Made by a program: the position numbers and the translations under genes. Below the pieces are notes generated by a model. That model was not told the DNA's origin. It made no database searches and saw nothing but the letters and a program-made list of their open reading frames with translations. A stretch of 64,000 nucleotides of DNA, from contig CALVKT010000049.1 in the NCBI GenBank assembly GCA_944333055.1, positions 1 to 64,000 of the forward strand, in the 5' to 3' direction. Position 1 is the first letter of the stretch; every line of letters starts with the position of its first letter. Positions 40,990 through 50,771 of this stretch are shown in pieces. The DNA is from an uncultured Clostridia bacterium (GTDB taxonomy: Bacteria > Bacillota > Clostridia > Christensenellales > Aristaeellaceae).

Positions 40990-41928
40990 TCAGGCGGCGC
41001 AGCCCACGCGCATGACGACGCCCTGCGCAAAGTCGCCGAACTGATCGCCGAAGAGGCAGAGGCCGCCGGCTTCGCTGCCCGCGTCCACGCCCACGCGCAG
41101 GGAGACGTAATCGCGCGCGGAGAGAGAGAGATCCGCGAGCGTCACGCCGGAGATCTCGCGGCCGTCCAGCAGGGCGTGGGCGCCGTCCACGTGCCAGACC
41201 TTGAGCGCGCCGAACTGACAGGACGTGTCGCTCCACCACGGCGGACTGAGCCGCCCGCGGCGGCCGCCGGGGGCGCAGGGGCTGCTCCACGTGCCCAGCC
41301 GCACGCCGTTGACCGCGACGTGGATGTCGCTGCGCAGCCCGCTGCGGCGCAGCGGGGCATTGGCGGCCATCTCCATGGAGAACTCGATGAACGCCACGTG
41401 GGCGGGATCGACCTGTCCGAGCGAGAAGCGGTATTCCAGCTCGCCGGACCGGAACCAGAGCATCTGCGCGCGGATGCGGTCCGGGTGATAGAACACGCGC
41501 GGCGCGTTGGATTCGCCGATCCACGCGCGCTCGGTGACCATGCCGCAGTCGGGGCAGATGGCGTCCGCCGTGGAATAGCTGCCGATGGGCAGCTGCAGCG
41601 TCAGGGCGCCGGCATCCGCCTGCGGTTCGGACGTCAGGCGCATGTGCACGGAGTCAAGGCGCGGGGAGCAGAGCTTCATCGCGCCGCGTATGCCCGGCTG
41701 GATCTCGCAGTCGATGAGGCCCGCGCCCTCCAGATGGCGCACGTTGAGCGCGGCGGTGGAGACGGGCAGGGAGAGCGCCTCGGCCAGCTCGTTGACGTTC
41801 ATGGCGCGTACGCTGAGCAGCGCGAGCATCCGCACGCGCACGGGCGAGGACAGCGCCTTGGCCACGGGGCAAAGGCGATCCGGGTTGGACAGGGAGAGAT
41901 CCAGATGGCGGTTTTCACCGGCGGGCAT
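40990..41928 (-). CDS. ArsR-type regulator with large C-terminal beta-rich domain
   Basis: A 312-aa product. Residues about 14-80 form an ArsR-like winged helix (KALSSPVRVRMLALLSVRAMNVNELAEALSLPVST in outline). The remaining 230 residues are beta-rich with a CPDC pair and no recognised family; jelly-roll sensing of a sugar or glycan is only a guess. ATG 41928 follows AAGGAGGT. A palindrome in its own promoter (42032-42048) suggests autoregulation. No metal-binding CxC motif of the classic ArsR type is seen in the DNA-binding domain. Confidence 0.75.
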   Translation of the reverse strand: MPAGENRHLDLSLSNPDRLCPVAKALSSPVRVRMLALLSVRAMNVNELAEALSLPVSTAALNVRHLEGAGLIDCEIQPGIRGAMKLCSPRLDSVHMRLTSEPQADAGALTLQLPIGSYSTADAICPDCGMVTERAWIGESNAPRVFYHPDRIRAQMLWFRSGELEYRFSLGQVDPAHVAFIEFSMEMAANAPLRRSGLRSDIHVAVNGVRLGTWSSPCAPGGRRGRLSPPWWSDTSCQFGALKVWHVDGAHALLDGREISGVTLADLSLSARDYVSLRVGVDAGSEAGGLCLFGDQFGDFAQGVVMRVGCAA

Positions 41929-42009
41929 GGCGGCGTACCTCCTTGATGGGGCGGCAGAGGAAGGCGTTTCAATCGGCATACACACAAAATGTCAGCGCTC
42001 GTTTCGTTT

Positions 42010-42048
42010 ATTATAGTGCGAAAAATATGAAAATACAAGTACTGTATT
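42010..42048 (-). promoter_or_regulatory. Promoter and palindromic operator of the ArsR-type gene
   Basis: On the minus strand TTGTAT (42038-42033), a 17-bp spacer and TATAAT (42015-42010). The palindrome AATACA-N5-TGTATT (42032-42048) covers the -35 box. Confidence 0.75.
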
Positions 42049-42060
42049 GGATGTTTTAGG

Positions 42061-42091
42061 AAAAAGCCGCTTTCCGGCCGGAAAAGCGGCG
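42061..42091 (-). terminator. Terminator downstream of the class I aminotransferase
   Basis: GCCGCTTTCCGG and CCGGAAAAGCGGC pair, and on the minus strand they are followed by five T (42065-42061). Confidence 0.8.
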
Positions 42092-42124
42092 ATTTTATCT
42101 CTCATACGCACTTTTGATGAAAAC

Positions 42125-42268
42125 GGCTCATCAGAACCGCAATGGTCGCTACGCTCCGCTGCGGTTCCCGCCGCTTACGCCGTGATCCATAGAAGACGTG
42201 AGGGCTGCCGCCCTAAAACCCAGGGATTTTACAGACGCCCTTCTTCGCTTCGCGCCGTATTTGATCTT
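42125..42268 (-). repeat. Palindromic 3'-end element (aminotransferase gene), diverged
   Basis: On the minus strand it starts CGGCGCGAAGCGAAG about 20 bp past the stop at 42279 and contains AGGGCGGCAGCCCT. The rest is less similar to the other copies. No gene lies between 42092 and 42278. Confidence 0.65.
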
Positions 42269-42278
42269 TTTATCAATG

Positions 42279-43463
42279 TCAATATTCAGCCCTGACGAAG
42301 CGGGCAAACGCCTCCAGCGAGCGGACGACCTTGGCCGTGTCCACGCAGTAGGCGATGCGGACATGCCCCGGCGCGCCGAAGCTGTCGCCCGGCACGAGCA
42401 CGAGGTCGTACTTGAGCGCCTTGCGGCTGAACGCGGCCGCGTCCGCCTCCAGCGCCCTGGGGAACATGTAGAACGTGCCGCCCGGCCGCACGATCTCAAA
42501 GCCGAGCGCCGTCAGCCCGTCGTAGAGCAGGTTCATGTTCGTCTCGTAGACGGAGAGGTCGGCGGTCATGTCGCAGCACTGGGCGACGGCAAGCTGCATC
42601 AGCGCGCCGGGGCAGTTGTGGCCGATGCCGCGGGAGATCTGCCCGCACATGGTGGCCAGCATCGCGGAGACGCCGCTTTCGGGATTGACCGCGACGTAGC
42701 CGATGCGGTCGCCCGGCAGCGAGAGCGACTTGGAGAAGGAATAGCACGAGAGCGTGCGCGGGTAGAACGCGGAGACATACGGGGCCTGAACGCCGTCAAA
42801 GACGATCTCGCGGTAGGGTTCGTCGGAGATGAGCCAGATCTCGTGGCCGAACGCGCGCTCCTTCGCGCGCAGCATGTCCGCGAGCTGATGCAGCGTCTCG
42901 GCGGCATAGACCGCGCCGGAGGGGTTGTTCGGCGTGTTGACGAGCACGGCGTGCACGCCGGGGGTGAGCATGGCATCAAGCGCGTCAAAGTCGATCTGGA
43001 AATCGGCGAAGCGCGGGGGCACGACGCGCAGCTTTGCGCCGGTCAGGTTCACGTAGGGGGTGTATTCCGGGAAGTACGGCGCGAAGGTGAGCACCTCGTC
43101 GCCCGGCGCGGTGACCAGCCGCAGCGCGTGCGCCAGCGCGCCGGCCGCGCCGCTGGTCATGAAGATGTCCGCGGCGGTGTAGGGGATGCCAAAGCGGCGG
43201 TTGAGCGAGGCGGCGATGGCCTCGCGCACGGCGGGGATGCCCAAGCTTGGGCTGTAGCCGTGCACGAGCATGGGGTCGCCGGTGCGAATCAGCCGCACGA
43301 GCGTCTCGTTGTAGGCGGCGGGCACGGGCACGCTGGGGTTGCCGAGGCTGAAGTCGAACACGTTGTCCGCGCCGATCTCTTTGGCGCGGGCCGTGGCGTA
43401 CTCGCTCAGCTCGCGGATGACGGACTTGCCGGAGAGCATCTGCTTGTAGGTTTCCGATATCAT
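42279..43463 (-). CDS. Class I/II PLP aminotransferase (aspartate-aminotransferase-like)
   Basis: A 394-aa enzyme. PLP Lys is at about 244 in SFSKSLSLPGDRIGY. Other motifs are NTPNNPSGAVY, ISDEPYREIVFDG and the C-terminal Arg in GHVRIAYC. The type Ib aspartate/aromatic aminotransferase layout fits, with substrate unresolved. It ends 14 bp downstream of the aldo/keto reductase start region, so the AKR gene precedes it in the same direction and the two are probably co-transcribed. A palindromic element and terminator follow. Confidence 0.9.
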   Translation of the reverse strand: MISETYKQMLSGKSVIRELSEYATARAKEIGADNVFDFSLGNPSVPVPAAYNETLVRLIRTGDPMLVHGYSPSLGIPAVREAIAASLNRRFGIPYTAADIFMTSGAAGALAHALRLVTAPGDEVLTFAPYFPEYTPYVNLTGAKLRVVPPRFADFQIDFDALDAMLTPGVHAVLVNTPNNPSGAVYAAETLHQLADMLRAKERAFGHEIWLISDEPYREIVFDGVQAPYVSAFYPRTLSCYSFSKSLSLPGDRIGYVAVNPESGVSAMLATMCGQISRGIGHNCPGALMQLAVAQCCDMTADLSVYETNMNLLYDGLTALGFEIVRPGGTFYMFPRALEADAAAFSRKALKYDLVLVPGDSFGAPGHVRIAYCVDTAKVVRSLEAFARFVRAEY

Positions 43464-43476
43464 GGCGCGATCCTCC

Positions 43477-44475
43477 TTACGGGACGAGCGCGAGCGCTTC
43501 GTCGATCTGGCGCAGCTCCTGCGCGGTGAGCGCGGGGAAGCTCAGGCAGGCGATGTTTTCGATGACCTGCTGCGGGCGGCTCGCGCCGATGAGCGCGGAG
43601 GTGACGGCGCCGTCGCGCAGCGTCCATTGCAGGGCGAGCTGCGCGAGCGTCTGGCCGCGCGCCCGGGCGATTCCGGCGAGCGCGGCGGTGCGCACGCGCA
43701 GGGTTTCGTCGATCATCTCCGGCTTCAGGTAGCGCGGGTCGTGACCGGCGCGGCTGTCGGCGGGGATGCCGCGCTGATACTTGCCCGTCAGCCGGCCGCC
43801 GGAGAGCGGGGAGAAGACGATCGCGCCCACGCCCTCCTCGCGCAGCACGTCGGTCAGGCCGTCCTCGATCCGGCGGTCGAGCATGTTGTAGCGCGGCTGA
43901 TGGATGAGCAGCGGCGTGCCCAGCGCGCGCAGGATGCGCGCGGCCTCGCGCGTCTGCGCCGCGCTGTAATTGGAGATGCCGACGTAGAGCGCTTTGCCGC
44001 TGCGCACGATGGCGTCCAGCGCGCCCATCGTCTCCTCCAGCGGCGTCTCCGGGTCGGGCAGGTGGTGGTAGAAGATGTCCACGTAATTAAGGCGCATGCG
44101 TTTAAGGCTCTGATCGAGGCTGGCGATCAGGTGTTTGCGGCTGCCATGGTCGCCGTAGGGGCCGGGCCACATGTCGTATCCGGCCTTGGTGGAGATGATC
44201 AGCTCGTCGCGATGCGGACGAAAATCGCGCTGCATGTGGATGCCGAAGTTGCGCTCGGCCTCGCCATAGGGCGGGCCGTAGTTGTTGGCGAGGTCGAAGT
44301 GCGTCATGCCGTGGTCAAACGCGGTGCGCAGGATCTCGCGCTGCGTGCCCAGCGGCGTGATGTCGCCGAAGTTGTGCCACAGGCCCAGCGAGAGGGCGGG
44401 CAGCTTGAGGCCGCTCCTGCCGCAGCGGCGGTAGGGCATGCCGTCGTAGCGATTGGCGGCGGGAACGTACGTCAT
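43477..44475 (-). CDS. yghZ: Aldo/keto reductase, L-glyceraldehyde-3-phosphate reductase type
   Basis: A 332-aa NADPH-dependent reductase. The catalytic tetrad is visible as Asp61 and Tyr66 (FDLANNYGPPYGEAERNFG), Lys97 (IISTKAGYDMWPG) and His137 (DIFYHHLPDP). The NNYGPPYGxAE and TKAGYxMWPGPYG motifs mark the YghZ/Gpr group, which reduces L-glyceraldehyde 3-phosphate and methylglyoxal. ATG 44475 is preceded by AAGGAGG. It lies 13 bp upstream of the aminotransferase gene. Confidence 0.88.
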   Translation of the reverse strand: MTYVPAANRYDGMPYRRCGRSGLKLPALSLGLWHNFGDITPLGTQREILRTAFDHGMTHFDLANNYGPPYGEAERNFGIHMQRDFRPHRDELIISTKAGYDMWPGPYGDHGSRKHLIASLDQSLKRMRLNYVDIFYHHLPDPETPLEETMGALDAIVRSGKALYVGISNYSAAQTREAARILRALGTPLLIHQPRYNMLDRRIEDGLTDVLREEGVGAIVFSPLSGGRLTGKYQRGIPADSRAGHDPRYLKPEMIDETLRVRTAALAGIARARGQTLAQLALQWTLRDGAVTSALIGASRPQQVIENIACLSFPALTAQELRQIDEALALVP

Positions 44476-44573
44476 CGGATTCCTCCTTGGCGGTGGAGTT
44501 TTTCATCATTTTAGCACAATAGCGTGTAAAAGAAAAGAGCGGGGCTTCCGAGCGCATGCGGATGCCACGGAAA

Positions 44574-44720
44574 GCCGCCGCGAAGCGAAGTGGGGGTGCA
44601 GGGGCATCATGCCCCTGCCGGGGTTTGGGGCAGGGCCCCAAGCGGGTCCGGGCGGCAGCCCGGCGTATCCACCAATATCCCATGGCGCAGGGCGCGCCGA
44701 AGGCGCAATCATGCGCCACG
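44574..44720 (+). repeat. Palindromic intergenic element, two modules
   Basis: GCCGCGAAGCGAAG, GCAGGGG-CATCATG-CCCCTGC, the GGGG...CCCC hairpin, CCGGGCGGCAGCCCGG and then CCATGGCGCAGGGCGCGCCG. It is nearly identical to the copy at 33082-33180. It is the one copy not next to a stop codon in its own direction; it lies between the AKR start and uvrA end. Confidence 0.8.
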
Positions 44721-44896
44721 CCGTGTTGCTTCAAACCGCATGCAGCAAACAAATGCATAACGGAACAGCACCGACCATGCGGACGGTGCCGTTGTCCTGT
44801 ATACGGTTTGCCTGTGCCTCAGCCGGTGGGCGCTGCTGCGCGCTCTGGGCGCGCAGGTCGCTTTCCGGCATGTGCTTTCCTGATGCGCTGCGCGCT

Positions 44897-45086
44897 TGAG
44901 GGGAACGTTGGGCTGCCGCCCAAACCTGCTCGGGGCGCCGCCCCGAACCCCGCAAGGGGACCGGAGCCTGCCGCCGCCGGCGGCGGATGCAGGCAGGCGG
45001 AGCGTCGGGAACCGCAAGGAGTATCCGAAGGATACGACTATGCGAGTTCCTCGGCCCCTTGACCCCATGTGCGCTTCGCGGCGGCA
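44897..45086 (-). repeat. Palindromic 3'-end element (uvrA), with inserted block
   Basis: On the minus strand GCCGCCGCGAAGCGCAC starts within 10 bp of the uvrA stop. The element ends GGGCGGCAGCCCAACGTTCCCC. About 90 bp in the middle, with CCGCCTGCCTGC...GGCGGCGG, also occur at 19164-19301. Between 44721 and 44896 no gene is seen. Confidence 0.75.
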
Positions 45087-45094
45087 TCAAGAGG

Positions 45095-47947
45095 TCAATC
45101 CAGATATTCCACCCGGCGGCTCCTGGCGAGCGTCGGGGCGAGGTAGCGGCCCGTGTAGCTCGCCTCGCACGCGGCGACCTCCTCCGGCGTGCCCTGGCAT
45201 ACCAGCGTGCCGCCGCCGTCGCCGCCCTCCGGCCCCAGGTCGATCACGTGGTCGCAGGCCTTGATCACGTCGAGGTTGTGCTCAATGATCAGCACCGAAT
45301 TGCCGCCCGCCGTCAGGCGGCGCAGCACGCCCACCAATCGCTCGCAGTCGGCCATGTGCAGACCCGTCGTCGGCTCGTCGAGCACGTAGAACGTCTTGCC
45401 GGTCGAGGCGCGGCTCAGCTCCGTCGCCAGCTTCACGCGCTGCGCCTCGCCGCCGGAGAGCGTGGTAGACGGCTGGCCGAGCCGGATGTAGCCCAGGCCC
45501 ACGTCGTAGAGCGTTTGCAGCTTGCGGCTGATGCGCGGATAGGCGTCAAAGAAGGCGAGCGCCTCCTCCACGGTCATATCCAGCACGTCCGCGATCGACT
45601 TGCCCTTGTAGGTGACCTCCAGCGTCTCGCGGTTGTAGCGCTTGCCCTTGCAGACCTCGCAGGGCACGTAGATGTCCGCCAGGAAGTGCATCTCGATGCG
45701 CAGGATGCCGTCGCCCGAACAGCTCTCGCAGCGGCCGCCGCGCACGTTGAAGGAGAAGCGGTTCTCCTTGTAGCCGCGCGCGCGGGCCTCGGGCGTGGCG
45801 GCGAAGACCTTGCGGATCATGTCAAACAGCCCGGTATACGTCGCCGGATTGCTGCGCGGCGTGCGGCCGATGGGGCTCTGGTCGATGGCGATGACCTTGT
45901 CCAACTGCTCGATGCCCTCGATGCCGTCACATTCGCCCGGGCGCGTGCGCGCGCGGTTGAGGTCGCGCTGGAGCGTCTTGTAGACGATCTCGTTGACCAG
46001 CGAGGATTTGCCGCTGCCCGATACGCCCGTGACCACGGCCATCACGCCCAGCGGAATCTTGACGTCGATGTGCTTGAGGTTGTGCGTGCGCGCGCCGCGC
46101 ACGGTCAGATAGCCGGACGGCTGCCTGCGCTGCGTCGGGATCGGAATGCCGCGCCGGCCGCTCAGGTATGCGCCGGTGATCGACTCCGGGCAGGCCATGA
46201 TCTCCTGCGCGGTGCCCTGCGCGATGAGCCGGCCGCCGTGCTCGCCCGCGCCGGGACCGATGTCCACGATCTGGTCGGCGGCGAGCATCGTATCCTCGTC
46301 GTGCTCCACGCCGATCAGCGGGTTGCCCAGGTCGCGCAGGTGCTTGAGCGTGGCGATGAGCTGCGCGTTGTCGCGCTGGTGCAGCCCGATGCTCGGCTCG
46401 TCGAGGATGTAGAGCACGCCCACCAGCGAGGAGCCGATCTGCGTGGCCAGCCGGATGCGCTGCGCCTCGCCGCCGGAGAGCGTGCCCGCCGCGCGCGAGA
46501 GCGTCAGGTAGGTCAGGCCCACGTCGCTCAGGAACCGCAGCCGCGCGTCGATCTCCTTGAGGATCGGCTGGGCGATCATGGCGTTTTGCGGGCCGAAGGA
46601 GAGGGCGGCGAAGAACGCGCGCGCGTCGGTGACGGACAGGTCGGAGACGTCCGCGATCGACTTGCCGCCGACCGTCACGGCCAGAATCTCCGGGCGCAGC
46701 CGCTTGCCGTGGCAGGCGGGACAGGGCGTCTGGGCCATGAGGCCCTCGTAATACGCCTTCGTCGATTCGCTCGTCGTCTCGGCGGCGCGGCGCTCCGTGG
46801 TCGGGATGACGCCCTCAAACGGCGCGCTGAACGCGTGCTTGTCGCCGTTGGGGCGCGTGTATTCGATGTGCAGCGGCTTGCCGCCTGTGCCGTAGAGGAT
46901 GACGTCCAGCGCGTCCCTGGGCAGCTCGCACAGCGGCGTATCCAGCGAGAATCCGTAGGCTTCGCTCAGCGCGGCGAAGAACATGTGCGCCTGCGTGCCG
47001 GGCTCGCTGCTGTTCCAGCCCATGACGTTGAAGGGGTTTTCGTGGATGGATTTTGTCCAGTCCGGCACGATCAGGTCGGGATCGATCTTCATCTGCACGC
47101 CCAGACCGGAGCAGACGGGGCAGGCGCCGAACGGGCTGTTGAAGGAGAAGGAGCGGGGCGCGAGCTCCTCCATGGAGACGCCGCAGTCCGGGCAGGCAAG
47201 GTTCGCGGAGAAGAGCATTTCGCGCTCGCCGGGGCCGATGTCCGCCACGGCCACGCCGCCGGAGAGCGAGAGCACCGTCTCCAGCGAATCGGTGAGGCGG
47301 CCCTTGATGTCCGGGCGCAGGATCAGGCGGTCCACGACGACCTCGATGGTGTGCTTCTTCTGCTTGGTCAGCGCGGGCGCTTCCGCGATGTCATAGACCT
47401 CGCCGTCGATGCGCGCGCGCACGAAGCCCTGCTTGGCGATGCCTTCAAGCACCTTGACGTGCTCGCCCTTGCGCGCGCGCACCACGGGCGCAAGCAGCTG
47501 CACGCGCGTGCGTTCGGGCAGCGCGAGCAGCTGATCAACCATCTGATCGACGCTCTGACGGCTGATCTCCCGGCCGCACTTGGGGCAATGCGCGACGCCT
47601 ACGCGCGCGTAGAGCAGGCGCAGGTAGTCGTGGATCTCCGTGACGGTGCCCACGGTGGAGCGGGGGTTCTTGCTGGTGGTCTTCTGGTCGATGGAGATGG
47701 CGGGCGAGAGGCCCTCGATGGCGTCGCAGTCGGGCTTTTCCATCTGGCCCAGGAACTGGCGGGCATAGGCGGAGAGCGACTCCACATAGCGGCGCTGGCC
47801 CTCGGCGTAGAGCGTGTCAAAGGCGAGGGACGACTTGCCGCAGCCGGACAGGCCGGTGAAGACGATGAGCTTGTTGCGCGGGAGCGTCAGGTCAAACCCC
47901 TTGAGGTTGTTTTCGCGCGCGCCGCGGATAACGATGTTTTCCTGCAT
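45095..47947 (-). CDS. uvrA: Excinuclease ABC subunit A
   Basis: A 950-aa damage-sensing ATPase of nucleotide excision repair. It has two ABC modules: Walker [13 protein letters not shown] (about 32) and [12 protein letters not shown] (about 640), signatures [12 protein letters not shown] and [12 protein letters not shown], and Walker [13 protein letters not shown] and [12 protein letters not shown]. Zinc modules are at CPDCGVS...CPVCSG (about 250-285) and CESCSGDG...CEVCKG (about 735-765). It lies 38 bp downstream of uvrB in the same operon and so falls under the LexA-type box at 50103. Confidence 0.98.
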   Translation of the reverse strand: MQENIVIRGARENNLKGFDLTLPRNKLIVFTGLSGCGKSSLAFDTLYAEGQRRYVESLSAYARQFLGQMEKPDCDAIEGLSPAISIDQKTTSKNPRSTVGTVTEIHDYLRLLYARVGVAHCPKCGREISRQSVDQMVDQLLALPERTRVQLLAPVVRARKGEHVKVLEGIAKQGFVRARIDGEVYDIAEAPALTKQKKHTIEVVVDRLILRPDIKGRLTDSLETVLSLSGGVAVADIGPGEREMLFSANLACPDCGVSMEELAPRSFSFNSPFGACPVCSGLGVQMKIDPDLIVPDWTKSIHENPFNVMGWNSSEPGTQAHMFFAALSEAYGFSLDTPLCELPRDALDVILYGTGGKPLHIEYTRPNGDKHAFSAPFEGVIPTTERRAAETTSESTKAYYEGLMAQTPCPACHGKRLRPEILAVTVGGKSIADVSDLSVTDARAFFAALSFGPQNAMIAQPILKEIDARLRFLSDVGLTYLTLSRAAGTLSGGEAQRIRLATQIGSSLVGVLYILDEPSIGLHQRDNAQLIATLKHLRDLGNPLIGVEHDEDTMLAADQIVDIGPGAGEHGGRLIAQGTAQEIMACPESITGAYLSGRRGIPIPTQRRQPSGYLTVRGARTHNLKHIDVKIPLGVMAVVTGVSGSGKSSLVNEIVYKTLQRDLNRARTRPGECDGIEGIEQLDKVIAIDQSPIGRTPRSNPATYTGLFDMIRKVFAATPEARARGYKENRFSFNVRGGRCESCSGDGILRIEMHFLADIYVPCEVCKGKRYNRETLEVTYKGKSIADVLDMTVEEALAFFDAYPRISRKLQTLYDVGLGYIRLGQPSTTLSGGEAQRVKLATELSRASTGKTFYVLDEPTTGLHMADCERLVGVLRRLTAGGNSVLIIEHNLDVIKACDHVIDLGPEGGDGGGTLVCQGTPEEVAACEASYTGRYLAPTLARSRRVEYLD

Positions 47948-47985
47948 GGGATCTCCTTTTCAAAGGGTGGAAGTAGAAAAAGCGG

Positions 47986-50043
47986 TCAGGCCTTGAGGTA
48001 TCTGCCCGGCTTGCGCTGGCGGCGCTTGCGCTGGGGCGCGGCGATGACCTCCTCGGCCATCCCCGGCTTGCCCTGCAATTCAAAGAGTTTGTCGCGCAGC
48101 TTGGCGGCCAGCTCGAAGTCGAGGTTGGCGGCGGCCTGGAGCATCTTCTCCTCCGTGGCGCAGATGAGCAGGTGTAGCTCGTCCTCGCTGAGCGCTTTGG
48201 CGGGCGCGCCCGCGCGGCGCTTGCCCGCCTCCTGCGGCGCGCCGCCGATTTGAAGCAGGTCGCGCACGGACTTCGTGACGGTCTTGGGCACGATGCCGTG
48301 CGCCTCGTTGAACGCCTGCTGGAGCTGGCGGCGGCGCTGCGTCTCATAGACCGTCTTGTTGATGCTCTCGGTCATGTGGTCGGCGTAGAGGATGACGCGG
48401 CCCTCGGCATTGCGCGCCGCGCGGCCGACGGTCTGGATCATGCTGACCTCGCTGCGCAGGAAGCCCTCCTTGTCCGCATCGAGGATGGCGACCAGCGCGA
48501 CCTCCGGCAGATCGAGGCCCTCGCGCAGCAGGTTGATGCCCACCAGCACGTCAAACTCGCCCAGCCGCAGGTCGCGGATGATCTCCTGACGCTCCATGGT
48601 CTGCACGTCCGAGTGCAGGTAGCGCACGCGCACGTGCATCTCGGTGAGGTAGGCGGTCAGGCTTTCGGCCATCTTCTTGGTCAGCGTGGTCACCAGCACG
48701 CGGAAGCCCGCCTGCGTGACCTTGACGATCTCGGCGTAGAGGTCGTCCACCTGTCCGGTCGCCGGGCGCACCTCGATGACGGGGTCGAGCAGGCCCGTCG
48801 GGCGGATGATCTGCTCGACGATCTGCTGCGCGCGCTCCATCTCATAGGGCGCGGGCGTGGCGCTCACGCAGATGAGCTGGCCGATGCGCGCTTCAAACTC
48901 CGGGAAGCGCAGCGGCCTGTTGTCAAACGCGCTGGGCAGGCGAAAGCCGTAGCCCACCAGCGCCTCTTTGCGCGCGCGGTCGCCGTTGTACATGGCGCGA
49001 ATCTGAGGCAGGGTCACGTGGCTTTCGTCGATGAAGACGAGGTAGTCTTCCGGGAAGTAATCCAGCAGCGTGTAGGGCGCGTCGCCCGGACGGCGGCCGT
49101 CGAAGTAGCGGGAGTAGTTCTCGATGCCGGTGCAGTAGCCCAGCTCGCGCAGCATCTCGATGTCGTAATGGGTGCGCTGCTCCAGGCGCTGCGCCTCCAA
49201 GAGCTGTCCGTTTGCCTTGAATTCGCCGATGCGCTGCGTCAGATCGGCCTCGATGTCCTCGATCGCCCGGTCGATGGCCTCGCGCGGCGTGGCGTAGTGC
49301 GTCGCCGGGTAGATGGACACGTGCGCCAGCGTCATGAGCACGTGGCCGGAGACGATGTCAATCGCGCTGATGCGGTCGATCTCCTCGCCGAAGAACTCCA
49401 CGCGCAGCGCGCTCTTCTCATAGCCCGCCGGGAAGATCTCCACCACGTCGCCGCGCGCGCGGAACGTGCCGCGCGAGAACTCGATGTCGCTGCGCTCGTA
49501 TTGGATCTCCACCAGCGCGCGCAGCAGGTCGTCGCGCTCCATGATCATGCCCGGCCGCAGCGAGATCATCATGCCCTCGTATTCGCTCGGATCGCCCATC
49601 GAGTAGATGCAGGAGACGGACGCCACGACGATCACGTCCCGCCGCTCGCGCAGCGCGGCCGTGGCGCTGTGGCGCAGGCGCTCGATCTCCTCGTTGACGG
49701 CGGCGTCCTTTTCGATGTAGGTGTCCGTGGAGGCGATGTAGGCCTCCGGCTGGTAGTAGTCGTAGTAGGAGACGAAGTATTCCACGGCGCTGTCCGGAAA
49801 GAACTCGCGAAACTCCGCGCAAAGCTGCGCGGCGAGCGTCTTGTTGTGCGCGATGACCAGCGTGGGCCGCTGCACGCGCTCGATGACGGAGGCCATCGTG
49901 TACGTCTTGCCCGAACCGGTGACGCCCAGCAGCACCTGGCAGGGCATGCCGTCCATGACGCCCTGAGCGAGCGCCTCGATGGCCTGCGGCTGATCGCCCT
50001 GGGGCTTGAAGGGGGATTTGAGCACAAAGCGTCCCTGCTGCAC
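47986..50043 (-). CDS. uvrB: Excinuclease ABC subunit B
   Basis: A 685-aa helicase-like repair protein. Walker A is [12 protein letters not shown] (about 40), the beta-hairpin [21 protein letters not shown] (about 92) inserts in DNA, the DExx box is [11 protein letters not shown], and motif VI is [12 protein letters not shown]. The C-terminal UVR domain (about 625-660) binds UvrC/UvrA. Its GTG start at 50043 follows GGAGG. It comes first in the uvrBA operon. Confidence 0.98.
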   Translation of the reverse strand: MQQGRFVLKSPFKPQGDQPQAIEALAQGVMDGMPCQVLLGVTGSGKTYTMASVIERVQRPTLVIAHNKTLAAQLCAEFREFFPDSAVEYFVSYYDYYQPEAYIASTDTYIEKDAAVNEEIERLRHSATAALRERRDVIVVASVSCIYSMGDPSEYEGMMISLRPGMIMERDDLLRALVEIQYERSDIEFSRGTFRARGDVVEIFPAGYEKSALRVEFFGEEIDRISAIDIVSGHVLMTLAHVSIYPATHYATPREAIDRAIEDIEADLTQRIGEFKANGQLLEAQRLEQRTHYDIEMLRELGYCTGIENYSRYFDGRRPGDAPYTLLDYFPEDYLVFIDESHVTLPQIRAMYNGDRARKEALVGYGFRLPSAFDNRPLRFPEFEARIGQLICVSATPAPYEMERAQQIVEQIIRPTGLLDPVIEVRPATGQVDDLYAEIVKVTQAGFRVLVTTLTKKMAESLTAYLTEMHVRVRYLHSDVQTMERQEIIRDLRLGEFDVLVGINLLREGLDLPEVALVAILDADKEGFLRSEVSMIQTVGRAARNAEGRVILYADHMTESINKTVYETQRRRQLQQAFNEAHGIVPKTVTKSVRDLLQIGGAPQEAGKRRAGAPAKALSEDELHLLICATEEKMLQAAANLDFELAAKLRDKLFELQGKPGMAEEVIAAPQRKRRQRKPGRYLKA

Positions 50044-50079
50044 GGCGTGCGCCTCCTTGCGTAATGTGATGTCGGCCCT

Positions 50080-50114
50080 ATTATAGCACGAATGGAAAAA
50101 GGGAACAAGTGTTC
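50080..50114 (-). promoter_or_regulatory. uvrBA promoter with LexA/DinR (SOS) box
   Basis: On the minus strand TTGTTC (50108-50103), a 17-bp spacer and TATAAT (50085-50080), with an extended TG. GGAACAAGTGTTCC (50102-50115) fits the Firmicutes SOS box GAAC-N4-GTTC exactly and covers the -35 box, so LexA repression is expected. Confidence 0.85.
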
Positions 50115-50361
50115 CATTCTATTTTGCCGCGCATTTCTCCGGCGATTCAAAAGTCAGGAAAGATCAAAAAATTTCTTTTTAACGAATGCAGAAAAAAGAG
50201 AAGCAAACCCGGCTGAAAATGAACTTTTCTAAGGCGTTTGATTCAAATTCCGTCATTTTATTCGGCCCAGGCCGAATGCTCGCCGCCCGCCTTGCAGGGA
50301 GAAGGGGCGAACTCTGAAATTGGCGCGGCGGCAAAAAAAGCGTGCGAAAACAGACTTGCCA

Positions 50362-50370
50362 TGCTATAAT
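50362..50370 (+). promoter_or_regulatory. Extended -10 promoter of the 50-codon gene
   Basis: TGCTATAAT (50362-50370) has a perfect -10 with the TG extension. No good -35 is present. The stretch 50116-50361 holds no gene that I can support. Confidence 0.7.
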
Positions 50371-50450
50371 GATACCAACAAGAGGGGGTTGAAACGCATG
50401 AGGCCGCCTCGACAATCCAGCTTTCCTGAATTGAAAAAGGAGAATGAACC

Positions 50451-50603
50451 ATGACTGCTATCTTCGTCTTCGCCGCGCTGATCGCCGTGAATGTCGCGTA
50501 TGCCGTCTATGACAGCCGCCGTGAGGAGAATGCCCGCCAGATGGACGACTACTATCGCATCGAGTTCAAGAAGACCTACCAGCTCAGCAACGAATTGCGC
50601 TGA
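50451..50603 (+). CDS. Small membrane protein, 50 aa
   Basis: The start ATG 50451 lies 8 nt after AAAGGAG. The peptide has an N-terminal hydrophobic segment (MTAIFVFAALIAVNVAYAVY) and a charged, Tyr-rich tail (DSRREENARQMDDYYRIEFK in part). Its own extended -10 promoter and terminator bracket it, which supports a real gene despite its length. No family is recognised. Confidence 0.68.
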   Translation: MTAIFVFAALIAVNVAYAVYDSRREENARQMDDYYRIEFKKTYQLSNELR

Positions 50604-50633
50604 ATGTTTCAGGAAGATAGATGACAGATCCGG

Positions 50634-50657
50634 CCGGAGCCCACGCTCCGGTCTTTT
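50634..50657 (+). terminator. Terminator of the 50-codon gene
   Basis: CCGGAGC-CCAC-GCTCCGG (50634-50651) is followed by TCTTTTTG. Confidence 0.88.
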
Positions 50658-50673
50658 TGTTTGTGACGGGCAC

Positions 50674-50704
50674 AAAAAGCCGGTTCCGCGCAGCGGAACC
50701 GGCT
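50674..50704 (-). terminator. Terminator of the alr-bioY operon
   Basis: On the minus strand 12-bp arms (50704-50693 and 50689-50678) are followed by five T. It lies 70 bp past the bioY stop. Confidence 0.88.
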
Positions 50705-50771
50705 GATTGACAACGTGGGTGGACATCTGCGTGTGAAGGGGCCGCAGCCCTTCATGCCGCGGCGATTTGTA

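Noticed and set aside
44987-48253. 1088-codon plus-strand frame
   Set aside because: It is antisense to uvrA and part of uvrB, which have complete motifs on the minus strand.
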